From the NCBI RefSeq assembly GCF_001427225.1, contig NZ_LMFH01000005.1:553-64552 (forward strand): a stretch of DNA of 64,000 nucleotides. The letters run 5' to 3'. This DNA is from Lysobacter sp. Root494. GTDB taxonomy: Bacteria > Pseudomonadota > Gammaproteobacteria > Xanthomonadales > Xanthomonadaceae. Below are positions 16,619 through 24,924 of this stretch, piece after piece (the first letter of the stretch is position 1; each line of letters starts with the position of its first letter). The notes under the pieces are model-generated. The model did no database searches and was not told the origin of the DNA. It saw only the letters and a program-made list of their open reading frames with translations. The translations under genes were made by a program, and so were the position numbers.

Positions 16619-16663
16619 CTCTCCCCTAGGGGAGAGGGTAGCGCGCCGCGCCGGATGCGAGGC
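16619..16663 (+). repeat. hairpin repeat, copy C
   Basis: A perfect 8-bp hairpin (ctctcccc at 16619-16626, ggggagag at 16629-16636) is followed by GGTAGCGCGCCGCGCCGGATG. The plan matches that of copy D at 16708 and, more loosely, copies A and B: a CTCCC hairpin, a GC-rich variable segment, then GGATG or GGTGAGG. It lies downstream of the lipoprotein gene. Confidence 0.6.
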
Positions 16664-16707
16664 GGCGAAGCGACTTCGGTGAACGACGATAGAGCATCTG
16701 TCCTTCC

Positions 16708-16750
16708 CTTCTCCCTCCGGGAGAAGGTGGCGCGTAGCGTCGGATGAGGG
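16708..16750 (+). repeat. hairpin repeat, copy D
   Basis: An 8-bp hairpin (cttctccc at 16708-16715, gggagaag at 16719-16726) is followed by GTGGCGCGTAGCGTCGGATG and AGGG. It is a close relative of copy C 45 bases upstream. The pair occupies the gap between the lipoprotein and the end of lpxH on the opposite strand. Confidence 0.6.
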
Positions 16751-16831
16751 CGCGACGAAGCGAAGATGAAGAGCAATCAGCTCATTGCACGGTGCTGTTC
16801 ACCCGCAGGGAGAGGGGCTTGAAACGCCAGC

Positions 16832-17563
16832 TCAAAGCGCTTCGAGCTTTACTCCGTCCGCGTCCACACGCAGTACCGACCCCTGGTCATACCAGTCGCC
16901 CAGCACGATGCGCTGATGCGCCCGTCCATCTACATCCAGGTCATGGATCGCGGGTCGATGCGTGTGCCCGTGGATCAGTCGAGTGATGCCGAAACGCGAC
17001 AAAGTCGTCTCCACCGTCACGGGCGCCACGTCGGTGATCGTTTCCATCGCGCCCTTGTCCTGCAGTCCTGCCTGATGCGCCTTGCTTGCCGCACGTGCCT
17101 GTTGCGCGAACGCCACGCGCGCGGCCAGCGGCTGCGACAGGAACTGCTGTTGCCACGCCGGATTGCGCACCTGCGAGCGGAACTGCTGATACGCCACGTC
17201 GTCGGTGCACAGAGTGTCGCCGTGCATCAGCAGCGTGGGCTGGCCGTACAGCATCACCACGACCGGATCCGGCATGATCGCCATGCCGGCGCGGCGCGCG
17301 TAGGTTTCGCCAAGCAGGAAGTCGCGGTTGCCGCGGATAAAGAACACCGGCACGCCGCCTGAAGCGAGCGCGCTCAGTTCGCGAGCGACGAAATCGCCGG
17401 TTTCCGAGGGATCGTCGTCGCCGACCCATGCCTCGAACAGGTCGCCCAGGATGTAGAGCGCATCGGCGCGGCGCGCTTCTTCACGCAGGAAACGGCCAAA
17501 CAGGTCGGTGACCTGCGGGCGCTCGGCATCGAGGTGCAGGTCGGAGATGAAAAGCGTGGTCAT
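16832..17563 (-). CDS. lpxH: UDP-2,3-diacylglucosamine diphosphatase
   Basis: A 243-residue metallophosphoesterase of lipid A synthesis that hydrolyses UDP-2,3-diacylglucosamine to lipid X and UMP at the inner-membrane face. All metal-site motifs are present: FISDLHLD (Asp8, His10), [32 protein letters not shown] and HGHTHRP. The phrase [11 protein letters not shown] is specific to LpxH among calcineurin-like phosphatases. Length equals the E. coli enzyme (240). It diverges from gltX across an 81-base gap. Confidence 0.96.
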   Translation of the reverse strand: MTTLFISDLHLDAERPQVTDLFGRFLREEARRADALYILGDLFEAWVGDDDPSETGDFVARELSALASGGVPVFFIRGNRDFLLGETYARRAGMAIMPDPVVVMLYGQPTLLMHGDTLCTDDVAYQQFRSQVRNPAWQQQFLSQPLAARVAFAQQARAASKAHQAGLQDKGAMETITDVAPVTVETTLSRFGITRLIHGHTHRPAIHDLDVDGRAHQRIVLGDWYDQGSVLRVDADGVKLEAL

Positions 17564-17644
17564 CGGGCCATTTTAAGGGGCTCGGGGCGGACGCGCTGCG
17601 CAGCGGCTAAAATTCAACCTTTCCGCACGTTCCCGAGCTCCAGG

Positions 17645-19048
17645 ATGACCCGTACCCGCTTCGCCCCCAGTCCCACCGGCTACCTGCACATCGGCGGCGC
17701 GCGCACCGCGCTGTACTGCTGGCTGGAGGCGCGCCGCCGTGGCGGGCAGTTCATCCTGCGCATCGAGGACACCGACCAGGAGCGTAGTACGCAGGCCGCG
17801 ATCGACGCGATCCTCGACGCGATGCAGTGGCTGGGTCTCGATTACGACGAAGGCCCGATCTACCAGACCCATCGCCTGGCCCGGTACAAGGAAGTCGCCG
17901 AGCAACTCGTCGCATCCGGCCATGCGTACTACGCGTACGAGACGAAGGAAGAACTCGAAGCGATGCGCGAAGCGGCGATGGCGAAGAACGAGAAGCCGCG
18001 CTACAACGGCGCCTATCGCGAGCAGGATGCCGGTTTCCGGGATGATCCGAACCGCGTGATCCGCTTCAAGAATCCGCTCGACGGCGTCGTGGCATGGGAA
18101 GACAAGGTCAAGGGCCGCATCGAGATCAGCAACACCGAACTCGACGACCTCGTGATCTTCCGCTCCGACGGTTATCCGACCTACAACTTCGCCGTCGTGG
18201 TCGACGACATCGACATGCGCATCACCGACGTGGTGCGCGGCGACGACCACGTCAACAACACGCCACGCCAGATCAACATCTACCAGGCGCTCCGTGCGCC
18301 CGTGCCGCATTTCGCGCATCTGCCGATGATTCTCGACGAACAGGGCGCCAAACTGTCCAAGCGCACCGGCGCGGCCGACGTCATGCAGTATCGTGATGCC
18401 GGTTACCTGCCGCATGCGCTGCTGAACTACCTCGTGCGCCTGGGCTGGTCGCATGGCGACCAGGAGATTTTCTCGATCGCGGAGATGATCTCCCTGTTCG
18501 ACCTGAAGGACGTGAACGCGAAGGCTTCGCGCCTGGATCCGGCGAAGCTCGGCTGGCTCAACCAGCAGTACCTGAAGGCCGATGCGCCCGAAGACGTCGC
18601 CAGGTATCTCGAATGGCACCTGCTCAACCACGGTTTCGACCTGTCGAAGGGCCCACAGGCTGCCGACATCGTCGTCGCACTGCGCGACCGCGTGCAGACG
18701 CTGAAGGACATGGCCGAGCGCGCCGCGGTGTGGTTCCAGCCACTCACGCAGTACGACGAAGCCGCCGTCGCCAAGCACCTCACCGCGTCCGCGCAGGCGC
18801 CGCTGGCCGATGCGCGCGAGCGCCTGGCGAAGCTGCCTTCATGGTCGGCTGAATCCGTCTCCGCGGCATTGCACGAAACCGCCGAAGCGCTCGGCATCGG
18901 CATGGGCAAGGTCGCGCAGCCGCTGCGCGTGGCGATCACCGGCACGCAGGTCAGCCCGGATATTTCGCACACGGTGTACCTGGCCGGGCAGGGCGAAGCG
19001 GTCGCGCGCATCAACGCGGCCCTTGCAAAACTGCCCGTGGGCGCCTAA
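17645..19048 (+). CDS. gltX: glutamate--tRNA ligase
   Basis: A 467-residue class I aminoacyl-tRNA synthetase that charges tRNA-Glu. The HIGH-type motif appears as YLHIGGAR (residues 13-20) in the characteristic [19 protein letters not shown], and the KMSKS-type motif as KLSKRTGA. Length is that of the standard enzyme (about 470). The start at 17645 removes an unlikely leader and gives the normal [12 protein letters not shown] beginning. The zur-like gene starts 9 bases after the stop, so the two may be co-transcribed. Confidence 0.97.
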   Translation: MTRTRFAPSPTGYLHIGGARTALYCWLEARRRGGQFILRIEDTDQERSTQAAIDAILDAMQWLGLDYDEGPIYQTHRLARYKEVAEQLVASGHAYYAYETKEELEAMREAAMAKNEKPRYNGAYREQDAGFRDDPNRVIRFKNPLDGVVAWEDKVKGRIEISNTELDDLVIFRSDGYPTYNFAVVVDDIDMRITDVVRGDDHVNNTPRQINIYQALRAPVPHFAHLPMILDEQGAKLSKRTGAADVMQYRDAGYLPHALLNYLVRLGWSHGDQEIFSIAEMISLFDLKDVNAKASRLDPAKLGWLNQQYLKADAPEDVARYLEWHLLNHGFDLSKGPQAADIVVALRDRVQTLKDMAERAAVWFQPLTQYDEAAVAKHLTASAQAPLADARERLAKLPSWSAESVSAALHETAEALGIGMGKVAQPLRVAITGTQVSPDISHTVYLAGQGEAVARINAALAKLPVGA

Positions 19049-19057
19049 ATCGAAGCC

Positions 19058-19552
19058 ATGGCCCATTCCCCCGCCTGCACCGACCCGCAGCACCACGTTC
19101 ACGATGGCGACGGCTTCGTGCGCGAGGTCGAGCGCGCATGCGAGCAGCGCGGATTGCGCCTCACGCCGATCCGTGCCAACGCGCTGCGGCTGATCGCCGA
19201 TGCGGGCCGCCCGATCAAGGCCTACGACCTGCTCGACCAGATGAAGACGACGCACGACGCCGCGGCGCCGCCGACGGTGTATCGCGCGCTCGACTTCCTG
19301 CTCGAGCACGGCTTCATCCACAAGCTCGCGTCGATCAATGCCTACGTGGGCTGCCACCATCCCGGTGGCGAACAGCACGCGGTGCCGTTCCTGATCTGCG
19401 ACAACTGCCAGTCCGCGACGGAACTGGAAGATGCGGACGTCGTCGATTCGCTCGAAGCCAGCGCCCGCGCGTTGGGTTTCATGCCGCAGGCGCAGACGCT
19501 GGAAGTGCATGGGTTCTGCGTGAACTGCGCGAAACAGGAAGCGGCGGAATAA
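19058..19552 (+). CDS. zur: Fur-family regulator, zinc uptake regulator
   Basis: A 164-residue metal-sensing repressor. The winged helix (residues about 25-85) contains RLTPIRANALRLIADAGRPIKAYDLLDQM and PPTVYRALDFLLEHG, which match Zur more closely than Fur. Zinc-site cysteine pairs are CDNC (about 110-113) and CVNC (about 155-158); the His-rich start (HHVHDGDG) may add ligands. When zinc-loaded it should bind 23-bp palindromes and repress zinc uptake genes. Two such palindromes occur upstream of zinc-related genes at 21537 and 24908. Confidence 0.9.
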   Translation: MAHSPACTDPQHHVHDGDGFVREVERACEQRGLRLTPIRANALRLIADAGRPIKAYDLLDQMKTTHDAAAPPTVYRALDFLLEHGFIHKLASINAYVGCHHPGGEQHAVPFLICDNCQSATELEDADVVDSLEASARALGFMPQAQTLEVHGFCVNCAKQEAAE

Positions 19553-19562
19553 CACCGTTGAA

Positions 19563-19754
19563 TTGGTTCGAACAGCACTTGGTGATCAGCACGGTCACGA
19601 CGGTGGCCGGCCTGCTGTTGGTTGTCCGCTGCTGACCAGCAAGCGGACGCGTCGCTGGGCTCGGCAGACGCTCGATGGAGATATTGAAGCCATCGGAACC
19701 TTAGTGCTGATCCTCGCAATCATTGCGATCGCGCTCTACAACCGGCTGTCCTGA
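19563..19754 (+). CDS. possible small membrane protein, uncertain
   Basis: The stretch between zur and the MFS gene encodes, in overlapping frames, MNWFEQHLVISTVTTVAG (from a TTG at 19559) ending at 19635 and, in another frame, a C-terminal hydrophobic helix TLVLILAIIAIALYNRLS ending at 19754. Each looks like a membrane helix, but neither frame covers both. It may be a small two-helix membrane protein broken by a frameshift, or simply non-coding. There is no strong ribosome binding site. No family is recognised. Confidence 0.25.
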   Translation: MVRTALGDQHGHDGGRPAVGCPLLTSKRTRRWARQTLDGDIEAIGTLVLILAIIAIALYNRLS

Positions 19755-19781
19755 CGGCGCCCTTTCGGCGAACTGCGAGAC

Positions 19782-21008
19782 TCACGCGGTCGCAGGACGC
19801 AGCACCAGTTTCGTTTCCCGAATCGGCAGGTTTGCCGCCGCCGCAATCAATGCCAGCGCAATGTCGGCGTACCACATCCATGTGTACCCGCCGAAACGTT
19901 CGACGACGAGTCCGCCGACCCATGCGCCGAGGAAACCGCCGATCTGGTGCGACAGCAGCGTAAGTCCGAACAGCGTGCCGAGATAACGCGGGCCGAACAG
20001 TTTTCCGACCAGCCCCGCTGTTGGCGGCACGGTGGCCAGCCAAGTGAGGCCGAGTCCGGCGGCGAACAGGAAGAAGGTCGTCGGCGTCGGCGGCGACACC
20101 ATATAGATCGCGATCAACGCCGCGCGGCTCGCATACATCAGCGCAAGCAGGTGCTTCATGCGATAGCGCTGGCCGAGCCAGCCGATGCCCAGGCTGCCGC
20201 CGATGTTGAACAGCCCGATCAGCCCGAGACTGATCGCGGACACCTGCGGCGAGAGGCCGCACATCGCGATTTCGGTGGGGAGATGCGTCACCAGGAAGGC
20301 GATGTGCACGCCGCAGGTGAAGAAGCCGACATGCAGCATCCAGTAGCTGCGATCGCGCAGGGCGACGCGCAACTGTTCGCGCAAGGTGATCCCATTGGTC
20401 GTGCTCGAAGTCGCGGCAACACGCACAGGGGCTTCGCGCCGGCGCAGCGGCCACGCCAGCGGTAATGTCGACAACGCCGCCACCGCGAGCGCCCACATCG
20501 CCGCCGCCCAGCCGAATGCACTGATGAACGCCTGCACGAACGGCGCGAACACGAACTGTCCGAACGAACCGCCGGCATTGATCACGCCGCCCACCATCGA
20601 ACGTTTCTCAGCGGGTACGTGCTGCGCCGTCGCGCCGATCAGCACCGAGAAGCTGCCCGCGCCGGCGCCCGCGGCGGTGAGCACGCCCAACGTCATCAGC
20701 AGGCCGAACTGCGAATCGAAGAACGGCACCAGGGCAGTGCCCGCAACCAGCAGCAAGCCACCCGCGATCAGCACGCGCCCGGGTCCTCGCTGGTCGGCGA
20801 TCGCACCGAACAAAGGTTGCACTGCACCCCACACGAACTGCCCGATCGCGAGCGCGAAACTGATCTGCGCGATACCGAGGCCGGTCGCCTTGCCGATCGG
20901 GCTGACGAACAGACCCATCGACTGGCGGATGCCCATCGTGACCATCAGCGTGGCGGTGGCGGCGAGTACCAGCGGCCAGTAGCGCGGCGATTGCGAAGTC
21001 GTGTTCAT
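19782..21008 (-). CDS. MFS transporter
   Basis: A 408-residue major facilitator with about 12 membrane helices. Helix 1 begins at WPLVLAATATLMVTMGIRQS, and the loop 2-3 motif is GAIADQRGPGRVLIAGG, a variant of the GxxxDRxGRR signature. It resembles monocarboxylate or oxalate-formate antiporter-like MFS proteins, but the substrate cannot be read from sequence. Its ATG overlaps the TGA of the marR gene (ATGA at 21008-21005), so the two are translationally coupled and the transporter is presumably controlled by that regulator. An export role is likely from this arrangement. Confidence 0.9.
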   Translation of the reverse strand: MNTTSQSPRYWPLVLAATATLMVTMGIRQSMGLFVSPIGKATGLGIAQISFALAIGQFVWGAVQPLFGAIADQRGPGRVLIAGGLLLVAGTALVPFFDSQFGLLMTLGVLTAAGAGAGSFSVLIGATAQHVPAEKRSMVGGVINAGGSFGQFVFAPFVQAFISAFGWAAAMWALAVAALSTLPLAWPLRRREAPVRVAATSSTTNGITLREQLRVALRDRSYWMLHVGFFTCGVHIAFLVTHLPTEIAMCGLSPQVSAISLGLIGLFNIGGSLGIGWLGQRYRMKHLLALMYASRAALIAIYMVSPPTPTTFFLFAAGLGLTWLATVPPTAGLVGKLFGPRYLGTLFGLTLLSHQIGGFLGAWVGGLVVERFGGYTWMWYADIALALIAAAANLPIRETKLVLRPATA

Positions 21009-21445
21009 GCCGATCGGCCTTCCAGTTTTTGCATCGCGTGATCGAGGTGGTCGTGCAGGGCTCCGATGCCGGGGCCGAGCAGCGCATTGATGGCGTCCTG
21101 TGCCTCGCGCCACCGCGGCTTCGCATCTTCGAGCAGTGCCTTGCCTGCAGCGGTGACATGGATGCAACGCTGGCGTGCATCGACGGCACCGCTGGCGAGT
21201 TCGATCCACCCCGCCGCGGCAAGCGGCCGGATATCGCGGCTCAGGGTGGTGCGGTCCATGCCGAGTTCGCGGGCGAGATCGCCGATCGGGCGTGGCTCGC
21301 GCGCGGCGCGGCGCAGGATCGAGTACTGGTTGAGGTTGAGGCCCAGCGGGGCGAGGGCGCGGTCGTATCGCTGCGTCACCAGTCGCGAGAGCTTGCGCAG
21401 GCGGAAGCAGGTGCAGTGGCTGACAGGCGGCGTCTGGTCGGTCAT
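21005..21445 (-). CDS. MarR-family transcriptional regulator
   Basis: A 146-residue winged-helix regulator. The DNA-binding part reads LGLNLNQYSILRRAAREPRPIGDLARELGMDRTTLSRDI with the wing GAVDARQRCIHVTAAGK. An N-terminal pair CTCF could sense oxidants. The start is taken at the ATG at 21445; an upstream in-frame GTG at 21460 lies inside the operator-like palindrome. It is the first gene of a two-gene operon with an MFS transporter, a common arrangement in which the regulator represses itself and the exporter until a ligand binds. Confidence 0.9.
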   Translation of the reverse strand: MTDQTPPVSHCTCFRLRKLSRLVTQRYDRALAPLGLNLNQYSILRRAAREPRPIGDLARELGMDRTTLSRDIRPLAAAGWIELASGAVDARQRCIHVTAAGKALLEDAKPRWREAQDAINALLGPGIGALHDHLDHAMQKLEGRSA

Positions 21446-21448
21446 TAC

Positions 21449-21460
21449 GTGTATATACAC
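21449..21460. promoter_or_regulatory. palindromic operator at the marR promoter
   Basis: GTGTATATACAC is a perfect 12-bp palindrome whose edge lies 3 bases before the marR ATG. Its centre TATATA, read on the minus strand, is a good -10 element. Binding of the MarR protein here would block its own promoter. With the -10 only about 6 bases from the ATG the transcript would be nearly leaderless. Confidence 0.6.
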
Positions 21461-21536
21461 CTATTTGCAACTCCTGTCGAAATGACCTGCAGCCAACGGG
21501 ATGACGAAAGCCCTATTGACCGCTTCGCGACAGCGA

Positions 21537-21553
21537 GTGTTATGTTATTACAT
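21537..21553. promoter_or_regulatory. Zur-box-like operator upstream of the porin gene
   Basis: The reverse complement, ATGTAATAACATAACAC, matches the core of the enterobacterial Zur consensus (ATGTTATAATATAACAT) at 14 of 17 positions. It overlaps the probable -10 of a promoter whose -35 is TTGACC at 21516-21521, and lies 35 bases before the porin start. Zinc-loaded Zur bound here would block transcription. Confidence 0.6.
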
Positions 21554-21587
21554 CCCGCCCATAACCCTGCCAGCGAGCCTCGCGCCC

Positions 21588-23000
21588 ATGCGGAAATCCC
21601 TGCTTGCCCTCTGCATCCTGAGCACCCTCGCGATCCCGCCCGCATTCGCGGCCGACCCGGCGACCGACCGCCGCATCGAAGCGCTCGAGGCCCAGGTCAA
21701 GGCGCTGCAGGCCGAACTGCAGGCGATGAAGTCGCAGTCCACGGCTTCCACGCCCGCCAGCACACCGCAGGCCGCACCCACGGCTCCCGCTGACAGCGTG
21801 CAGGCGGAAATCGACTCGCTTGCGGCCACGCCCGAAGCAGCGCCGGCCGCCAGCGCGACCAGTGAGCTCGACATCGACCCCACCGCAAACATCGCGGCTT
21901 CCGCAGACTCCACGAGCGCGAGCGGCGCCAACGGCAACGCCTTCAATCCGGCAATCAGCATTATCCTCAACGGCAGTTATTCGCATCACTCGCTGGATCC
22001 CGAAAGTTATGCGCGCGCGGGTTTCCCGCTGGTAGGCGAGGGTGGCCCCAGTCCGGACGGCTTCTCGCTGGGCGAGAGCGAAATCTCGTTCGCCGCCAAC
22101 ATCGACGACAAGTTCTACGGCCAGCTCACCGTCGCGATGGAAAGCGAGGACGGCGAAGACGAACTCGGCATCGAAGAGGCCTACATCGATACCACGGCGT
22201 TGCCGGCCGGCTTCAACCTGCGCCTGGGTCGCTTCTTCTCCAACATCGGCTACCTCAACAGCCACCATGCGCACACCGACAGCTTCTTCGACCGGCCGCT
22301 GGCGTACCAGGCGTTCCTCGGCGGACAGTACGGCGACGACGGCGTGCAGCTGCGCTGGGTTGCGCCGACCAGCTTCCTCTTTGAAGTCGGCGGCGAAGCA
22401 TTGCGTGGACAGAACTATCCCAGCGGCGGTGCGCAGCAGGGTGGCGTCGGTACGCACACGGTGTTCGCGCACGTCGGCGGCGATGTGGGCACCAACAACG
22501 AGTGGCTTGCCGGCGTTTCGATGCTGAAGACGAAGACCGAAGGCGGCGAAGACGGCTTCAGTGGCGACGCGAAGGTGTACGTCGCCGACGCGACCTGGAA
22601 GTGGGCGCCGCAGGGCAACTTCAAGGATGGTGGCGTGACCCTGCGCACCGAGTATTTCCGCGACGATCGCGACGGACTCTTCATCGATCCGGAAGACGAC
22701 ACGATCACCTCGCCGTGGAACGGCGCGCGTCGCGGCGGTTACGTCGAAGCGGTGTATCGCCTCAATCGCCTGTGGGATGTCGGCTACCGCTACGACAAGC
22801 TGTGGGCGGACGCGAGCGGCCCGTACGCGAGCGATTTCGACCCCTACCGCCACACCGCCGAGCTCACCTGGCGCAACAGCGAATTCAGCCTGTTCCGCCT
22901 GCAGCTCAGCCACGACAAACCGAACAACGAGGACAGTGACAACGCGGTCACGGTGCAGTACCAGACCAGCCTGGGCGCGCACGGTGCGCACAAGTTCTGA
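21588..23000 (+). CDS. outer-membrane porin-like protein, probably zinc-regulated
   Basis: A 470-residue outer-membrane beta-barrel. A signal peptide ends at PPAFA. Residues about 25-50 form a short coiled coil (RRIEALEAQVKALQAELQAM), an Ala/Pro/Thr-rich linker follows to about 125, and the barrel runs to a C-terminal Phe (AHKF), the usual outer-membrane signature. No TonB box or plug domain is seen, so it is a porin of the OprP/OprO-like type rather than a TonB-dependent receptor. The Zur-like operator in front and znuA-type gene behind suggest a role in zinc entry across the outer membrane; this is inference. Confidence 0.82.
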   Translation: MRKSLLALCILSTLAIPPAFAADPATDRRIEALEAQVKALQAELQAMKSQSTASTPASTPQAAPTAPADSVQAEIDSLAATPEAAPAASATSELDIDPTANIAASADSTSASGANGNAFNPAISIILNGSYSHHSLDPESYARAGFPLVGEGGPSPDGFSLGESEISFAANIDDKFYGQLTVAMESEDGEDELGIEEAYIDTTALPAGFNLRLGRFFSNIGYLNSHHAHTDSFFDRPLAYQAFLGGQYGDDGVQLRWVAPTSFLFEVGGEALRGQNYPSGGAQQGGVGTHTVFAHVGGDVGTNNEWLAGVSMLKTKTEGGEDGFSGDAKVYVADATWKWAPQGNFKDGGVTLRTEYFRDDRDGLFIDPEDDTITSPWNGARRGGYVEAVYRLNRLWDVGYRYDKLWADASGPYASDFDPYRHTAELTWRNSEFSLFRLQLSHDKPNNEDSDNAVTVQYQTSLGAHGAHKF

Positions 23001-23011
23001 CTTTCCCGCTG

Positions 23012-23107
23012 GTCATTCCTGCGAAACAGGAATCCAGCGACTTTTGCTTTTCGATTTACATATGTGGCAACAGCAAGGCACTGGATTCCTGCTTTCGCAG
23101 GAATGAC
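23012..23107. repeat. 96-bp element with ATTCCT-N8-AGGAAT inverted ends
   Basis: The left arm (23012-23037) and the inverted right arm (23081-23107) are identical except for one missing base. The arms contain ATTCCTGCTTTCGCAGGAAT, a variant of the element at 3527-3643. The interior is AT-richer and non-coding. It lies between the porin and the zinc-binding protein gene, where the transcript could fold into a long hairpin and alter expression of the downstream genes. Confidence 0.8.
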
Positions 23108-23151
23108 GAGCAAAGACCAGCACCCAACGTTTCACTCGAGGTAAGACGTCA

Positions 23152-24066
23152 ATGAAACTCTTCGCAATCCCCGCACTGCTGCTCGCCGCGCTGATCTCCA
23201 CGCCCGCGCAGGCGAAGCTGAAGGTGTTCGCCTGCGAACCCGAATGGGGTTCGCTGGTGAACGAACTCGCTGGCGACAAGGTCGAGGTTTCCGTTGGCAC
23301 GTCCGCGCTGCAGGACGTGCACCAGATCGAAGCCAAACCCAGCCTCATCGCCAAGGTGCGCAGCGCCGACCTGATGGTGTGCACGGGCGCGGAACTCGAA
23401 GTGGGCTGGTTGCCGCAGCTGATCCGCCAGTCCGGAAATTCGAAGGTCGCGTCCGGTGCCGGTTCGTTCATGGCCGCCGCGCAGGTGAAGACGCTGGAGA
23501 AGCCGACCGCGCTCGATCGTGCCTACGGCGACGTACATCCCGACGGTAATCCGCACGTGCAGATGGACCCGCGCCGCGTGCTCGTCATCGCCAAGGCACT
23601 CGATGCGCGACTGGCGCAACTCGATCCCGCCAACGCCGCCGCCTACCAGCAGCGGCTCGACAGCTTCACCCAGCGCTGGCTCGCCGCGATGGCGAAGTGG
23701 AAGGCGCAGGCCGCACCGCTCCGTGGGCGCAATGTCGTCGTCCACCACATCAGCTGGGTATACCTGTGGGACTGGCTCGGCATCAAACAGGTCGGCGCGC
23801 TTGAACCCAAGCCCGGCGTGCCGCCGACCAGCGCGCACCTGGCCAGCCTGATCGCCACGACCAAGGGCGCGAACACGCTCGCGATCGTGCGTGCGGCGTA
23901 CCAGGACGGAAAGCCGTCCGAGTGGCTGTCCGGCCGCACCGGCGTGCCCGCGGTGTCGCTGCCGTTCACCGTCGGCGGCGATGCGCAGTCGAAGGACCTG
24001 TTCGGCCTGTTCGATTCCACGATTTCCAAGTTGCTTGGGGCATCCAACGCAGGAGCTGCGAAGTGA
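23152..24066 (+). CDS. znuA: zinc ABC transporter substrate-binding protein
   Basis: A 304-residue periplasmic metal-binding protein of cluster A-I. The signal peptide ends at TPAQA. Typical family segments are present: FACEPEWGSLVNELAGDKVEV, DLMVCTGAELEVGWLP, NPHVQMDPRR (metal His), VVVHHISWVYLWDWLG (metal His) and the C-terminal helix. It lacks the His-rich loop of E. coli ZnuA, as do many ZnuA/AdcA proteins. The stop overlaps the GTG start of the permease gene, so the two are translationally coupled. Confidence 0.88.
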   Translation: MKLFAIPALLLAALISTPAQAKLKVFACEPEWGSLVNELAGDKVEVSVGTSALQDVHQIEAKPSLIAKVRSADLMVCTGAELEVGWLPQLIRQSGNSKVASGAGSFMAAAQVKTLEKPTALDRAYGDVHPDGNPHVQMDPRRVLVIAKALDARLAQLDPANAAAYQQRLDSFTQRWLAAMAKWKAQAAPLRGRNVVVHHISWVYLWDWLGIKQVGALEPKPGVPPTSAHLASLIATTKGANTLAIVRAAYQDGKPSEWLSGRTGVPAVSLPFTVGGDAQSKDLFGLFDSTISKLLGASNAGAAK

Positions 24067-24875
24067 CACTCAACTGGGATGGTCTCGATCTCAGCATCCT
24101 CGGCCCGGCCTGCGTCGCCGGGCTCGTGGTGCTGTCCACGCACGTGCCGCTCGGCAAGCAGGTGCTGTCGCGCGGGATCATCTTCATCGACCTGGCGATC
24201 GCACAGATTGCGGGACTGGGCGTGATCCTGGCGCAGTACCTGGGTATCGACGAACACGGCCTCGGTGTGCAGTTCGCCGCCGCGGCGGCGGCGTTGGCCG
24301 GCGCGGGCCTGTTGTCGTGGACCGACCGGCGCTGGCCGGAATACCAGGAACCGCTGATCGGCACGCTGTTCGTACTCGCGGCTACCGGCGGCCTGCTGCT
24401 GCTTGCCGACAACCCGCAGGGCGGTGAACACCTGAAGGATCTCCTGGTCGGGCAGATCCTGTGGGTCAGCTATGCGCAACTGATTCCCGCAGTCGTGTTG
24501 TCGGCGGTATTGCTGGCTTTCATGTGGCTGCGCGGCGGCCGGCTTGCGGGATTGCTGTTCTACGCGCTGTTCGCGCTGGCGATCACGGCGTCGGTGCAAT
24601 TGGTGGGCGTCTATCTCGTCTTCGCCAGCCTGATCGTGCCGGCGCTGGCCACGGCGGGAATGAAGGGACGCGGACGGCTTGTCGCCGCATACGTGGTGGG
24701 CGCACTCGGTTACATCATCGGTCTGGGCCTGTCGGCGGTGCTGGACCTGCCCAGCGGCGCCATGATCGTGTGGACCCTCGCGGGCTGTGCACTGCTCGCG
24801 CAGGCGGTTCCCGCGGTCCGCCGCTCGCATCCCGCGCACGAAACCGAGCGGCCTGTTTTTGACGCCGGGGCGTAA
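24063..24875 (+). CDS. znuB: metal ABC transporter permease, ZnuB-like
   Basis: A 270-residue inner-membrane permease with about eight to nine hydrophobic helices, starting LGPACVAGLVVLSTHVPLGKQVLSRG. IIFIDLAIAQIAGLGVIL and LVGVYLVFASLIVPALA match the conserved cores of ZnuB/TroC-type permeases. The GTG start at 24063 overlaps the znuA stop (GTGA). No ATP-binding subunit gene lies beside it, although a ZnuC-type ATPase is required by this transporter class. It must be encoded elsewhere or be shared with another system. The C-terminal tail is short and hydrophilic. Confidence 0.86.
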   Translation: MTLNWDGLDLSILGPACVAGLVVLSTHVPLGKQVLSRGIIFIDLAIAQIAGLGVILAQYLGIDEHGLGVQFAAAAAALAGAGLLSWTDRRWPEYQEPLIGTLFVLAATGGLLLLADNPQGGEHLKDLLVGQILWVSYAQLIPAVVLSAVLLAFMWLRGGRLAGLLFYALFALAITASVQLVGVYLVFASLIVPALATAGMKGRGRLVAAYVVGALGYIIGLGLSAVLDLPSGAMIVWTLAGCALLAQAVPAVRRSHPAHETERPVFDAGA

Positions 24876-24907
24876 CCGGCCGTCGTGACAGAATCGCGAT
24901 CTTCCAA

Positions 24908-24922
24908 CGTTACAATGTAACG
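24908..24922. promoter_or_regulatory. Zur-box-like palindrome at the merC start
   Basis: CGTTACAATGTAACG is a perfect 7-1-7 palindrome and, extended by one base on each side, matches the 17-base Zur core at 12 positions. It ends 2 bases before the ATG of the MerC-type gene. TACAAT inside it could serve as a -10, which would make the mRNA leaderless. Control by the Zur protein encoded at 19058 is the simplest reading. Confidence 0.55.
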
Positions 24923-24924
24923 AA

